Notes: generated by a model from the letters alone, not told the origin. A DNA stretch of 64,000 nucleotides from Acholoe squamosa (GCA_949317995.1 OX439048.1:27099495-27163494); one strand, 5' to 3'; positions 1 to 9,766 are shown, counted from the stretch's first letter. Numbers and translations are program-made.

Positions 1-953
1 TTCGCCAGGAACAGTGCTCTGGTACGTATTTTCACCTGCGGAGGAGAAACCAAAGTAGTATGTGGAGGAACCACTAGGTGAAACCATTGTTGGTTTTGTT
101 GTGCCTTCTGTAGACTCCATGTGAAAACTTGTGGTACCAGTAGAAAAGTCTTCGACATTTGTAGTTGCACTACTTGGATTATTGGTCCCCCAGTTTGTGA
201 TAGCCTCCGAAGATAAACCACTTTGTGTATGGTTGTGCATATAGATATTGAATACGGTTGATAAGTCTTTTGGTAGCTGTGAGGTGGTCTCTTCACTTTG
301 TGACGTCTTAACTATAACATTTTCAGTGGAGGAGACAACACTGTGCTCTCCAGCAATGGCTGTGGTGAAATACTGTGAAATATCAACTTCAGTTGATGAA
401 AGAGCTGCAACTGTGGTTTCCTTATCTTCAGTGGTCACCAGTTTGGTGGATTGTCCTTCAGTTGAAGGGGTTGCATTTATAGTACTGCTATCAGTTGTTT
501 GTGTTATACTTTCAGTTGTGCCATTTTGGGATACTGATGCTGAGTCTACTGTTTGTTGGGTAGACCCTGCTAATTGTGCATCAGTTGAACTCTTCTGGGT
601 ACTGGTCATCTCCATAGTAATGTCACTGGGAGTTTGTGTTGTGCTTGATTTCTGTGTCACCATTTGAGTGGAAACAATAGTCGATTCTAAAGCCTTGTCA
701 CCAAGGTTTTCTATGGATGTTGATATATAAGTGAGTGTAGTTTGTTCTAGTGTTTGCTCTACTGTCTGTTCTAGTGTGGTTAGACTGCTTGCAGTGCTTG
801 GTCCAGATATTGCGGAGTTGAGTGATGTGGGTTCTGATTGTGTTGATAACTCTGTGGTTTGTATAGGTAGGTTTGGTGTTGTTGGGGGTGGGTATAATGA
901 TGTTGTTGATGGGATTGGTGATGTAGGTGGATCTGTTGTTGTGGAAGGGGCCG
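1..953 (-). CDS. Mucin-like Ser/Thr/Pro-rich exon of host lectin gene (partial, runs off window)
   Basis: Read on the minus strand this frame stays open for 317 codons from 953 to the window edge. It encodes a Thr/Ser/Pro/Gln-rich, low-complexity chain starting AAPSTTTDPP, the composition of an O-glycosylated extracellular stalk. The exon start is set by a pyrimidine-rich tract ending in TTTCCAG (minus strand, just above 953). Two leftover bases give phase 1, matching the donor of the lectin exon at 1864-1724, so I read it as exon 8 of the same gene. The frame is also open further upstream to an ATG at 1053 behind a TATAAA-like string, so a separate first exon is an alternative. A transmembrane or cytoplasmic part would lie beyond the window. 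Function is inferred as a receptor or secreted-protein stalk. Confidence 0.7.
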
Positions 954-1723
954 CTGGAAAGACAAAGAAACCAAAAGGCCATGCTGAACACACCAGGAAC
1001 CAGGAAGGCAAATCAAACCACCAACTGCCTTTTGCTGCTATATGGCTCTTCATGCAAGTTTTGCTTGATAGCTCAAATGTTTTAATTTCTGAATTTCTTT
1101 CTTTTATTGGAACCTCATATGAGAAATGAATGTCTTTATAAAAGAACCCTTCTTGGTTGGGTTTATCCGTACAAATTTCGCAAAATTTTCATATCTCTTT
1201 TCTGTAATTTTGGGGGTAATATTTTGGCATAAAGTCTTTCCACGTTAAGGACATAATATTCCAATAAAATAAATTCAATGTAAAGGGCAGTAATAGCATC
1301 GCCCACGTTTTGCGACTTAGAAAAAACCAGCGAAAATAAGATCATTGACTTTTACTAAAATGGACCTTCTACTATTCAAAACTAAAAGTAAATTACCGTC
1401 GTCTCTGCGATTAAATTTGTTTTGGATGCTAGTAATGCATAATTCACCTGAGTGGTAGTTGTAAAGTGCGAGTTTGTGCAATAAGAAGGTCCATTTTGAG
1501 TAAAAGTTGTGAAGCTCTAATTGAATAAGTAAATCAAAGTGTAGGAACAATGTATTAAGACAGTCTTACATAACATGTGATATGATGGAAAGGTCTCATA
1601 TTCAAGTCCATTGGGGTCAACAAAATGAATGACCTTTATTTTTTTTCATCATTTTTGTCTTAATTTTATACATGGCACCTTATCGATATTAGGAATGTAA
1701 CATCACCCAAATTACCAACTCAC
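954..1723 (-). other. Intron 7 of host lectin gene
   Basis: This is non-coding sequence between the donor GTGAGT (from 1723 downwards) and the acceptor TTTCCAG above 953. It is AT-rich, and I see no gene or clear repeat in it. Confidence 0.6.
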
Positions 1724-1864
1724 CCACAGCACACACTGTACCGAGCAGCTGCCCACAGCCTGAGTCGACCCACTTAAATCCTGAGCTGCTCGTCACGGAC
1801 AGGCAGCGTCCTGACTGACCAGAGGGAGAGCGGTTAGCCCAACCTGCCCACGATAGTGTTTCAC
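1724..1864 (-). CDS. Second half of C-type lectin domain 2 (exon)
   Basis: The exon runs from acceptor ACATAG to donor G|GTGAGT, 141 nt, phase 1 to 1. It encodes the C-terminal half of a C-type lectin fold: LSWAGW, a proline segment, then Cys, KWVDSGC and VCAV, which fit the WxxW, WxD..C and final Cys positions of the family. The EPN/QPD calcium-sugar motif is absent (the site reads RSPS), so canonical calcium-dependent sugar binding is doubtful. It joins in frame to the exon at 2408-2166, and together they make one complete domain. Confidence 0.75.
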
Positions 1865-2165
1865 CTATGTAAGAACAAGAGAGTGTAGATGCAGGTCTTT
1901 CCTTTTTGTGTATACCAAGGTGATATTGGTGTCTTAGGGAGGAGAAAGGGGCAGCTGGGACCGAGCAGCTCAGAGGGATTAGTTTGCAATACATGCAAGA
2001 ACCAATTGCAACTACTGGAAATGCTTCCATTAGATGGTAATTTCTATGGAATTTTGTTAACACCGGATCTTGGATGATACCAAACCCAAGGTGTCTCTTA
2101 GCTATCAATGGAATTTATAAAGAATCTGCATGGTACCAAAAAGTAGACAAGATTCATAAACCCAC

Positions 2166-2408
2166 CTTTATCAGACCAAGTCCATGTGCTGCGTGTCAGT
2201 CCTATCCAGTGGGCCCCATCAATACCCGTTCCATTAAGTAGACGTCTGATGACGTCATGATGTGACGTACTTTTGACGACAAGGAGCGTCCCATCCCTCT
2301 TTTTGCATGCACCGCGCGCCTCCCACCACGTCATGTCAAAGCCGACGTACAGACAAACACTGGCCATGACGTAGTATCCCACGTCAGGGGCACGGCAAGA
2401 TGACATAG
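2166..2408 (-). CDS. First half of C-type lectin domain 2 (exon)
   Basis: The exon is 243 nt, phase 1 to 1, bounded by acceptor TTTAACAG and donor AAAG|GTGGGT on the minus strand. It encodes SSCRAPDVGYYVMAS, WWEARGACKKRDGTL, HWIGLTRS and WTWSDK: the first disulphide cysteine, the W..A...C helix, the WIGL core and the WxW strand of a C-type lectin-like domain. The donor is followed in genomic order by the matching second half at 1864-1724. It is an extracellular binding module. The ligand cannot be told from sequence. Confidence 0.8.
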
Positions 2409-2891
2409 CTGTTAAACATAGGTGAGATTGTACCGTTAGGCAAAGTCGTTCTATTATTGGTAAATAATTAAGGACACGTGTTGCCATGAAAGTTGTTATT
2501 ATAGCCGTATAATGTAATAAACTTTAAGCAGATGAAACGTAGCCATTTGGCCTTTCTTCACGAAATAATGATTGTTTCCATTACCAATGCCTTTGTATTT
2601 TAGTTTATACTTATATTGTATTACTCTCAAAGAAGGTCGTGGTCTCTACATGTACTATATGGTGTCCTTCTGGTTTTGGTTGTGGCTTCCGTATGTCCAT
2701 ATAATTATGTTCAACATAGCTATGTACATGGAGTCAGTTTTGTTTTGTTGAGACAGGGGAGGTAGAGGGGTGGGGCTACTGGAAGTGACCAAACCTCTTA
2801 TAACTATTAGAGAGAACAACATTGAGCATGTAGACCTGTTTAGAATAGTTCTGCTCCTGTGGACTGAGTGAGGATGGTTTGGGATACTCAC
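2409..2891 (-). other. Intron 5 of host lectin gene
   Basis: This intron runs from donor C|GTGAGT below 2892 to acceptor TTTAACAG above 2408. It is AT-rich with no gene or recognisable repeat. Confidence 0.6.
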
Positions 2892-3026
2892 GTATATCAC
2901 AGAAGTAAGGCTTTTTCCGGAAGCAAGCCTCGTCAGCAAATTTCCGGTTGTTACCATAGGTGTCCATCACTGCGCAAGCGTCATTCGCGCCATCCGGTTG
3001 GCTGTAGCTCCATTTCCCATAGGCCC
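2892..3026 (-). CDS. Second half of C-type lectin domain 1 (exon)
   Basis: The exon is 135 nt, phase 1 to 1, with acceptor CTACATAG and donor TATAC|GTGAGT. It encodes GKWSYSQPDGANDACAVM, then KFADEACFRKKPYFCDIR. This contains a QPD triplet at the long-loop position, which in characterised C-type lectins goes with galactose-type binding, plus the three C-terminal cysteines. It lacks the first half of the domain. The nearest upstream half-domain on this strand is the exon at 31793-31557, with the WSC exons and the Polinton between them. Confidence 0.8.
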
Positions 3027-3197
3027 CTATGTAGAAGAAGGATTTAAATACTATCACTTTCATTTCCTTCTGGATATTTATCACTTCTAAAGAAAACACA
3101 AATTTCTAGAAAACACTTTACCATAATTCAAACAAATAACGACGTGAAACCTTTCACTGATGATCTAGCTACTCTATATAGGACATTAACATATTAG

Positions 3198-4058
3198 GCT
3201 ATGGAGGCCGCCATCTTGGTTAGGCCCCTGACTCCAGAGCAGGGTATTGTGGGTAAATTTCTTATCAACCTCCAGAACAATGGTCAGTGATAAGACTGAT
3301 AAGCTGCATCCTGCCCTTTATCTTAATCACCTACAGTACCCCTGCATTGTTTGAGGTGTGAAGTAAGGTGATAATCCTGATAGGGAGACAATGGACTGAT
3401 TTTTCTCACCTGTGGTATCCAACAAAAAATCAATGATCTATAGCTTTTTAATCTTAAATAGTTAATCTATTTTCAGATCATCTACTTAAAGTTGTTGATA
3501 TGGAGAATCCATACATATAATTTATAAAAAAAAAATCCCATGGATATTAATTAATTGGTAGGTTGTCAAAATAGACTACACAAAGAGGCCAAATGATGGA
3601 TTAGCCCCCGACTACATAAGCCACCTAGCATATTTCCTTAGTACTAGCAATGTGCTAGTCCCGTATACGGCACAGAGCCATTGCTAGTACCAAACAAATT
3701 TCCTAGGTGGCCCATGTAGTCGGGGGCTAGATCAGCAGTTGGCCTCTTTGTACAGTTTACTTTGGTTGGCCCTCCCTAACAGTCTATATGAAGGTATATT
3801 CTAAATATCTATACCTTTGGATAGCAAATACTTTAAACTTGAACAATATTAGCTTTATATAGACTTAGTACTTCAAATACAAGAGAAATTAAACTTTAAA
3901 AGTTTTCTTAGAGGGCACATATAATCCAGGCTGAGTAAAACTAAGCCATTGTCTCCCTATCAGGCTAATCCCCTCCATTCACATCTAAAATAATGGACAG
4001 GTGCTTAAGGTGATTAAGATAGAGGCAGGGGCAGCTTATCAGTCTTATCAATTCCCAT
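3198..4058. repeat. Older foldback element, left arm and first part of right arm (split by the Polinton)
   Basis: The sequences at about 3285-3400 (ATAAGACTGATAAGCTGCAT, ATAGGGAGACAATGG) recur inverted at about 3950-4050 (CCATTGTCTCCCTATCAGG, GCAGCTTATCAGTCTTATCA). An inner inverted repeat lies at about 3567-3770 (TAGCCCCCGACTACAT with its complement). The right arm is interrupted at 4058 by the Polinton and resumes after 22117. It is a non-autonomous inverted-repeat element; I see no coding capacity. Confidence 0.75.
4053..4058. repeat. Target-site duplication, left copy (TCCCAT)
   Basis: TCCCAT immediately precedes the left terminal AG of the element and is repeated exactly at 22112-22117 after the right terminal CT. 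A 6-bp duplication is the hallmark of Polinton/Maverick integration. Confidence 0.95.
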
Positions 4059-4440
4059 AGTAGTATATACATGCAAACTGAGCGCAATGGATTAGCTACT
4101 AACTAGGTCATGACCTACTGGTAGACCGGAAGTGACCTAGTTTCAGCCAATCAGAGGGCTGGATTTGACAGGAAGTGACGTCATAAGGTCATGACCTAGT
4201 TTTTTCGACCAATCAGAGAGCTGGATTCCATTTGACCTAGTGACCTGACCTAGTTACATAAATTAAAAGAATTGCGCAATACCTAGAGCTGACCTACTTG
4301 CAAACCGGAAGTGACCTACTAACCTACTTGCAAAAACGTATGACCTACGTATGAGGGTGCATTGCGCAATGCTTGTAAGAATTTACACAATGTTCTGATG
4401 CAATACTTTTATGGATTTACGCAATACTTATGACTCATTT
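4059..4440 (+). repeat. Left terminal inverted repeat of the Polinton
   Basis: It matches the complement of 21717-22111. The outer 325 bp differ at four sites. The inner part (about 4375-4440) is diverged by a short insertion/deletion, and weak similarity continues to about 4490. It is packed with palindromic motifs: AGGTCATGACCT at 4105-4116 and 4186-4197, TGACGTCA at 4176-4183, ATTGCGCAAT at 4271-4280 and 4361-4370, CCAATCAG at 4147 and 4209, and ACCGGAAGT at 4125 and 4304. It is the expected replication origin for protein priming and may double as an enhancer/promoter. Confidence 0.95.
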
Positions 4441-4484
4441 TGTTATGTCTCTTCATTTCATGCATTAAAATAAAACACAACTCA

Positions 4485-4490
4485 TTTATT
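4485..4490 (-). terminator. Poly(A) signal for the leftmost gene
   Basis: AATAAA on the minus strand lies about 25 bp after the stop codon of the Cys-rich gene and just inside the TIR boundary. Confidence 0.5.
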
Positions 4491-4515
4491 TCACATAACA
4501 GATTATATGTTTTTA

Positions 4516-5388
4516 TTAGACACAATATTTACAGATGAAGACAGATTTTCCATTTCCGGGGCGTGCACATATACTACAAAAACATTTGTTGTGTGTGAAT
4601 TTACTTGCTTGATACCAGCTTTGGCCAGTGAGACTAGTTTTCCATGTGTTGTGGAAACAATAACTGTTAAGTTTGGCTATGTTAGATATAGCATGCTCGA
4701 ACAAAGCCTGGGCCAGGAAGTAAGTTTGACTGTTTTTGGGTCCAGGTAAAAGACCAGATAAAAAACCATCCTTAAAGTTTACCTCAAAGGAGAAATGATT
4801 TTTCACTCCAGGTATACTTAAGGCATGAAGTTCCAGAGAGACCTGCAGACATGTGAAACAAATAGTTTTAGCAATAGCAGATACTTCCAGTTTACAATTA
4901 CACTGACAAAACACTCCTACTATGGGATTACATTCTAACTCTTGGAGAGTAAGAGCAAACTTTCTTACACTTCCTAAAGTGTACCTTGTGTAGTGTCTTG
5001 GGCAGCCAGGTTCAGTGTGCAATTGATATACTCCTATACACCAATCATGCATTATCAAGTTAACTTTTTTCACTCGACAATAGTACATGCAGTTTCTGTA
5101 GGCGTCCCAAAAAGCTGAAGAGAAATATTTGTACATTTTAACACTAGTTATACAGTGGTCAACAGTGTCTGGTTCAGCTCCTCTAAAATAACCAATGTTT
5201 TCTGCAGGTATTATTTCCCAAAAGAAATTCTCTGAACATCCACATGCTACAGAACTTATATCATTGTCAGGTGTTATAGAAGAAGCTTGATTATATGAAG
5301 CAACACTTTGTAAAACTGGACGCATGTAATAGTCATAAGGTGGAGTTTCTGTGGTTTGCTCCACAAGCATAGCTTCTAAACTTTCCAT
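4516..5388 (-). CDS. Cysteine-rich 290-aa accessory protein (possible E4-34K-like)
   Basis: The ORF has a genuine ATG at 5388 and stops at 4516, just inside the left TIR. It has about 20 cysteines: C100-M-x-x-C104, C117, H124, C129, a C161/C163/C165 cluster, C177/C180, and a C-terminal pair of CxxC motifs (C271/C274, C286/C289) suggesting zinc binding. No transmembrane segment is evident. The spacing of N64-x-x-Y67-x-R69-G70 followed about 30 residues later by C-M-x-x-C recalls the N-terminal half of the adenovirus E4 34-kDa family, which has similar length and a genome-end position. This is pattern memory, not an alignment. It lies downstream of polB in the same orientation, separated by a tandem repeat. 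As a real gene it is likely; its function is open. Confidence 0.75.
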   Translation of the reverse strand: MESLEAMLVEQTTETPPYDYYMRPVLQSVASYNQASSITPDNDISSVACGCSENFFWEIIPAENIGYFRGAEPDTVDHCITSVKMYKYFSSAFWDAYRNCMYYCRVKKVNLIMHDWCIGVYQLHTEPGCPRHYTRYTLGSVRKFALTLQELECNPIVGVFCQCNCKLEVSAIAKTICFTCLQVSLELHALSIPGVKNHFSFEVNFKDGFLSGLLPGPKNSQTYFLAQALFEHAISNIAKLNSYCFHNTWKTSLTGQSWYQASKFTHNKCFCSICARPGNGKSVFICKYCV

Positions 5389-5679
5389 GTTAAAATGGTT
5401 GCTTAAATCTAACCAGATACTAATAATCTGGTGAACGTGACGCTATGAGTTAAGAAATCTGGTACCACTTTTTTTCTGTTCCAACTTAATTTCTTCAGCG
5501 CCGGATTTTTTATTTTTTGTCGTGAACATGTACAGCGTTCACTTTTGTGAAAAGTTTTTTTTATTTTTGGGTGATACAGTTCACTTTTCTTACTTTTTTA
5601 TTAGTTTTTTTTCATGATACAGTACACATTTTTTTACCTTTGTTTTTTATTTGAAAAATGTTCATTTGAACAAAAAATA

Positions 5680-5985
5680 TTTTCCAGTTTAACACTGTTT
5701 TCTATGGAAAAAAATGTTCATTTGAACAAATGTTCGTTTGAACAATTGTTCAAATGAACATTTTCCAGTTTAACACTGTTTTCTATGGGAAAAAATGTTC
5801 ATTTGAACAAATGTTCGTTTGAACAATTGTTCAAATGAACATTTTCCATTTTAACACTGTTTTCTATGGGGAAAAATGTTCATTTGAACAAATGTTCGTT
5901 TGAACAATTTTTCAAATGAACATTTTCCATTTTAACACTGTTTTCTATGAAGGAAATTTGTTCATTTGAACAATTTGTTTAAAAC
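5680..5985. repeat. 81-bp tandem repeat with internal palindromes
   Basis: The start TTTTCCA recurs at 5680, 5761, 5842 and 5923, an exact 81-bp period over about 3.7 copies. Each unit contains TTCATTTGAACAA and its complement TTGTTCAAATGAA around a GTTCGTTTGAAC core, so each can fold into a hairpin. It lies between the end of polB and the start of the Cys-rich gene and could act in transcription termination, as a promoter or in packaging. The rest of 5389-6043 is T-rich and otherwise featureless. Confidence 0.9.
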
Positions 5986-6043
5986 TTTTTTTCTTTCAAC
6001 GAAATGTACAACTGGAAGTGAAACTAGAAAAAGAAACCATTTT

Positions 6044-9000
6044 TCATATAGAAAGGGGTAGGGTGCTTACACCGTCTTCACATACTTGTCTCTTTATGTA
6101 CTGATAGGTTAGACCTTGTTTCCTTTGAGAGTAAGTCGTAACGCTGTGGTTAACTACTTTAAATCCTTTGTTGACTACCGTGACAACATTTTCACTGTCC
6201 AGTACTTCTTTGTACTTGTCAGTGGTCAGGGGGTTTTGTTTTTGAATTACACCTTTGCAACTCATTTTAACGGGCACATTTACTCCTGTGCCTATGTAAC
6301 ATTTGGAGTTCAAGGCAGTCATTTCGTCACCTTCCCACTCCACTTTGAATAACCCGGGGGTTCTCTTGTCAAACGCCAGACGGCTCTTACAACATGGTTG
6401 AGGCAGCCACAGCTCACCCAATACTTTGGTCTGAACATAGGTCTCTCTGTGGTGACTGTTGTCACATGATTCAGAGGGCAACCATTTGTGACGTTCTCTG
6501 AAGAAAGCTTCACGTTTTTCAGGAATAATTACGTCTTCTATTTTCTCTGCACTTAAAGCAAAGTAAAAACTGTCAGTGTCCATTTCACACATTTCAAAAT
6601 CTTTCTCGTCTATGTATTCAAGGAGAAAGTCGTAATAGAAAGCCAACATTTTAAGTTTGGCATATTGGTATACCATGAACCCTATTTGAACTGGGAGATC
6701 GTAGGTGATGGAGGTGGGCAAACAGGACAGTTCTACCGTGTTGTCACTTATGTCTTGCACATCTTGCACTGACCAGTGCATGGCCAAACGTCTTGCCTTA
6801 GAGGGGTGAAGATACTTTGTTTGAACAAAGTTTTGTTTGTTGCATATGGTTTTTCCGTATGAACCATTTCCCAAAAGTTTGTACAGATCTGACAAAATTT
6901 TACAGTCTATATTTTCGTCGCCCTTCCTCCTAGCTTTGGTTACTTCGTCCATGAAGGGTAAAAAAGTCTGTTCTGGAGTGTATTCTACGAGAAGGTGTAC
7001 TGTCGTAACTACCAAACCTTTCTCCAGGTACCACTTCAAGAGAGGAGTTCCCAACAAAATTCCCTCTGCGTGGTAGCTGCCTATAAGTTGGCGTTGCGGT
7101 TGTTTTAGCTTACCTGCTGCTTCCAGGTAACGTTTCATATGTTCACCTACGTCTTTTTTTCCTACTAAACAGTTTTTGAAAATAGGTGTCATTTCACTGA
7201 ATTTTTCTTTCAAGTATTCAGGTGTTTCTATGTCTACCTGGATAAGTCCAAAAGTTGTTCCTTTAGAAACCCCTCTCAGTATTTCATCCTGACTTTTTCT
7301 GCCTTGGCACAACGGTCTTTTAATTTCCCATTCACTTTTTGTTTCTCTGCACAAGTTTTCAGTTTTTTCTTTCAACCACATACACTCATACTTTTCCTCT
7401 ACTTGGTAACCTAACGATTGAAGATATAGGGTAGTCAAAATGGTATTTTGGTTTTTTTCTTCTAACCATGCCTTTCCATTGGGGTCTCTCAAAACTGATT
7501 TAGTGAGGTGACATATGTGACCATGCCAGTAGCACCCGTGAAACTGGTATACTTTTTTTGAAGCTGGATTATAACCGTCCACTTTTATTTTCCTTGAACC
7601 CAATACTACTTCCCCGTAGTTGTATTGGTGTAATATCTTGACTTTGTCTGTCACAGTTTTGTATCGCAACCATTCTGTGGCTGAGTAGCTAATTTGTTGA
7701 CTGCAAACAGCTTGAAAATCGTTTTCTTTCCTGCGCACCACATAATAACCTGTGCAGTGCCCTTCACCCATGCACTTGAGGTACAAGCTGTTAGCATCTA
7801 CCCCTACTATGTGTCTGCATACTTTGCTTTGTGACCCGTATTTTTTTTGTCTTATTCTTGTTTCTCCACTTTTGTGATGTCTGTGAAAAATAATAGAGGG
7901 ACCCCCTACTAAGTTGCGTCTGAGCAAGGAGTGAACATCCTTTTCTTTCTCACCAAAAAGAATGTAAGGAGTGGCATTAGGTGCAGTGTTGTTGAAAAGA
8001 AACTTCAAGGTTAAACCTGGCAAAGTTAAACCGTCTTTGAACATGTCTACCCCACGATCTATAAAAAATTTTGTGTGCTCGTTTATGGCTAAAACAAAGG
8101 GTTTAACATCCAGGTTGTTGTAATATATCAAGTAGTCCTTCATAGTTTTCATTTTGTTTTCTTTCCAGACCTTTTTACATTCAAGATAATCTTCTTTGCT
8201 TATTCCACCACCCGACAAAGAACTGTAGAAGCAGTGGCGTGGAGGAAGAGCTTTGTTGTTCAGTTTTCTTATGTTGTCCATCCACTCGTAGGGAAAAAAA
8301 CCTTTTTCAGCTTTCCCTTTTAGAAAGGCTTTCAGGTAGTTTGCGTAGGAATAACCTGGTGCCAAATAGTTAAACATGTCAAGGAAAAGAAGATGGTCTG
8401 TGTACACTGCTATGTACTTGTTGCATTTTTTTATGGTTTTCATTTCTGTTTTGTCTGTGTCTATAAAAAAAGAATGAAATTCCTTTTTTATCAAATTAAT
8501 GTCATACTTTCCAGAGTTGAAACCTAGAACAGGGACTCTTTCTATGTAGGTAAGAAGTTTTTCCTTCACTTCAAGAACATGGGAGATTTTTTTTTTGGGA
8601 TTTTTTTTGTTCTTTGCTGGAAAAACTTTGCTAGCTTTATGTTCTAGTTCCTTTTGTTTTTCTTCTAGAGAGTCTAGTTCGTCTAAAACATCTCTAAAAT
8701 TCTCTTTCACCTGTTCTCCTATCAACTGCCCCAAGTTGTTTATGTGTTCCAACACATTTTTAACCAAAGGATCGTCGTCCCTGTTGGAATTTCTGACAAA
8801 ACACACTGGTTCTGTATGCCCAGGAAAATCAGAAGCTACACTGGCAGAAAGGGGTATGTGAGTTTTTTCTATCACAGTGTTAGCATTTTCTGGGGACGAA
8901 TTTTCAGGTTGGACGAAATAGCTTTCAAAGTCAAAAACAATTTTATAGGGGTATATTTTTTTCTCAGGTGAACAAACTATTCCCAGTTCCTCTAAAATTT

Positions 9001-9766
9001 GAAAAACTGTTTTGGATGGATTGTATGCTCCACCTTTGTACCTGAAGCTGACTTTGGTGCAATCTTTTTTCACCCCATTGTGTTGTTTCAAAAGGAAGCT
9101 ACGAGTGAAAACTTTATGACACTTTTCACAGGGGTACATTTTACCATACAGTCCCATGTTAGTTATTAAACTTACATGGTTTCTGTGTAAGTTCAAGTTC
9201 ATGATTTTTTTGGATGAACACATGTTTGACCTTATAATTTTAGGTCGCCCCTTTCTTTTACCAAAAGAGGGAAGGTAAAAGATTCTTATGTTAACTTCAA
9301 ACATTTTTTCTAACCTGTCTAAATCTCTTATGTTAACACCCTCAAAAGTCTCCTTGTTCACCCCTGGATAGGCTTCTAGGAAAAGCTCTTGAGTTTTTTC
9401 TAAAGATTCATACAGGAAGAAAGACAGACATCTAAAGAAACACAAGTTGTCCTTGTACGCCCTTTTGGTTTTAGGGTCTCTGTGAAAGTGTTGCATTCCT
9501 CTTTGTCTTAAACCTGGTGGAACAGTTTTCATTTTACCTAAAAGATATTCTCCTCCCGTAGCCCTTATCAGTGTGATGTTGGCGTTCACGTTGCCTATTA
9601 CACTCCATTTAGTAGAGGGTCTTTGAGTGTCTTCTTTAATGTTGTTTTCTATTAAATCTAAACACTCTCCAAAGTCTTTGTCGTCCCTTATAAAAATGTA
9701 AGGGTCTCTATGACTTTCACTGTCATAGAACAAAGACGAGTTGTTGGCAGAAGCATGAAAGTACAT
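6044..9766 (-). CDS. polB: Protein-primed family B DNA polymerase (Polinton PolB)
   Basis: It replicates the element from the TIRs by protein priming. The open frame runs to 9808 but begins there with TTG after a stop at about 9830; the first in-frame ATG is at 9766. Counting from 9808: an OTU-like Cys/His segment (CFFRC near 123-127, H211), a CxxC zinc finger (227-230), 3'-5' exonuclease motifs (DFE at 293-295, NSGKYD at 431-436, YNNLD at 563-567), polymerase motif A (D671-ANSLY), an inserted endonuclease-like segment (VDGY near 743, FHGCYWHG near 756-763), motif B (LLGNGSYGK, 978-986) and motif C (DTDS, 1077-1080). All catalytic carboxylates are present and the length is typical of Polintons. 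The 5' end is unusual: a 61-codon zinc-ribbon ORF overlaps it in another frame. Confidence 0.95.
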   Translation of the reverse strand: MYFHASANNSSLFYDSESHRDPYIFIRDDKDFGECLDLIENNIKEDTQRPSTKWSVIGNVNANITLIRATGGEYLLGKMKTVPPGLRQRGMQHFHRDPKTKRAYKDNLCFFRCLSFFLYESLEKTQELFLEAYPGVNKETFEGVNIRDLDRLEKMFEVNIRIFYLPSFGKRKGRPKIIRSNMCSSKKIMNLNLHRNHVSLITNMGLYGKMYPCEKCHKVFTRSFLLKQHNGVKKDCTKVSFRYKGGAYNPSKTVFQILEELGIVCSPEKKIYPYKIVFDFESYFVQPENSSPENANTVIEKTHIPLSASVASDFPGHTEPVCFVRNSNRDDDPLVKNVLEHINNLGQLIGEQVKENFRDVLDELDSLEEKQKELEHKASKVFPAKNKKNPKKKISHVLEVKEKLLTYIERVPVLGFNSGKYDINLIKKEFHSFFIDTDKTEMKTIKKCNKYIAVYTDHLLFLDMFNYLAPGYSYANYLKAFLKGKAEKGFFPYEWMDNIRKLNNKALPPRHCFYSSLSGGGISKEDYLECKKVWKENKMKTMKDYLIYYNNLDVKPFVLAINEHTKFFIDRGVDMFKDGLTLPGLTLKFLFNNTAPNATPYILFGEKEKDVHSLLRRNLVGGPSIIFHRHHKSGETRIRQKKYGSQSKVCRHIVGVDANSLYLKCMGEGHCTGYYVVRRKENDFQAVCSQQISYSATEWLRYKTVTDKVKILHQYNYGEVVLGSRKIKVDGYNPASKKVYQFHGCYWHGHICHLTKSVLRDPNGKAWLEEKNQNTILTTLYLQSLGYQVEEKYECMWLKEKTENLCRETKSEWEIKRPLCQGRKSQDEILRGVSKGTTFGLIQVDIETPEYLKEKFSEMTPIFKNCLVGKKDVGEHMKRYLEAAGKLKQPQRQLIGSYHAEGILLGTPLLKWYLEKGLVVTTVHLLVEYTPEQTFLPFMDEVTKARRKGDENIDCKILSDLYKLLGNGSYGKTICNKQNFVQTKYLHPSKARRLAMHWSVQDVQDISDNTVELSCLPTSITYDLPVQIGFMVYQYAKLKMLAFYYDFLLEYIDEKDFEMCEMDTDSFYFALSAEKIEDVIIPEKREAFFRERHKWLPSESCDNSHHRETYVQTKVLGELWLPQPCCKSRLAFDKRTPGLFKVEWEGDEMTALNSKCYIGTGVNVPVKMSCKGVIQKQNPLTTDKYKEVLDSENVVTVVNKGFKVVNHSVTTYSQRKQGLTYQYIKRQVCEDGVSTLPLSI

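Noticed and set aside
248-1129. Plus-strand ORFs of 139 and 132 codons
   Set aside because: They are the antisense of the Ser/Thr/Pro-rich minus-strand exon; the repetitive composition keeps several frames open.
1051-1145. First exon of the mucin-like gene starting at ATG 1053 behind TATAAA
   Set aside because: The strong acceptor at 954 and exact phase match with the upstream lectin exon favour an internal exon; kept as an alternative only.
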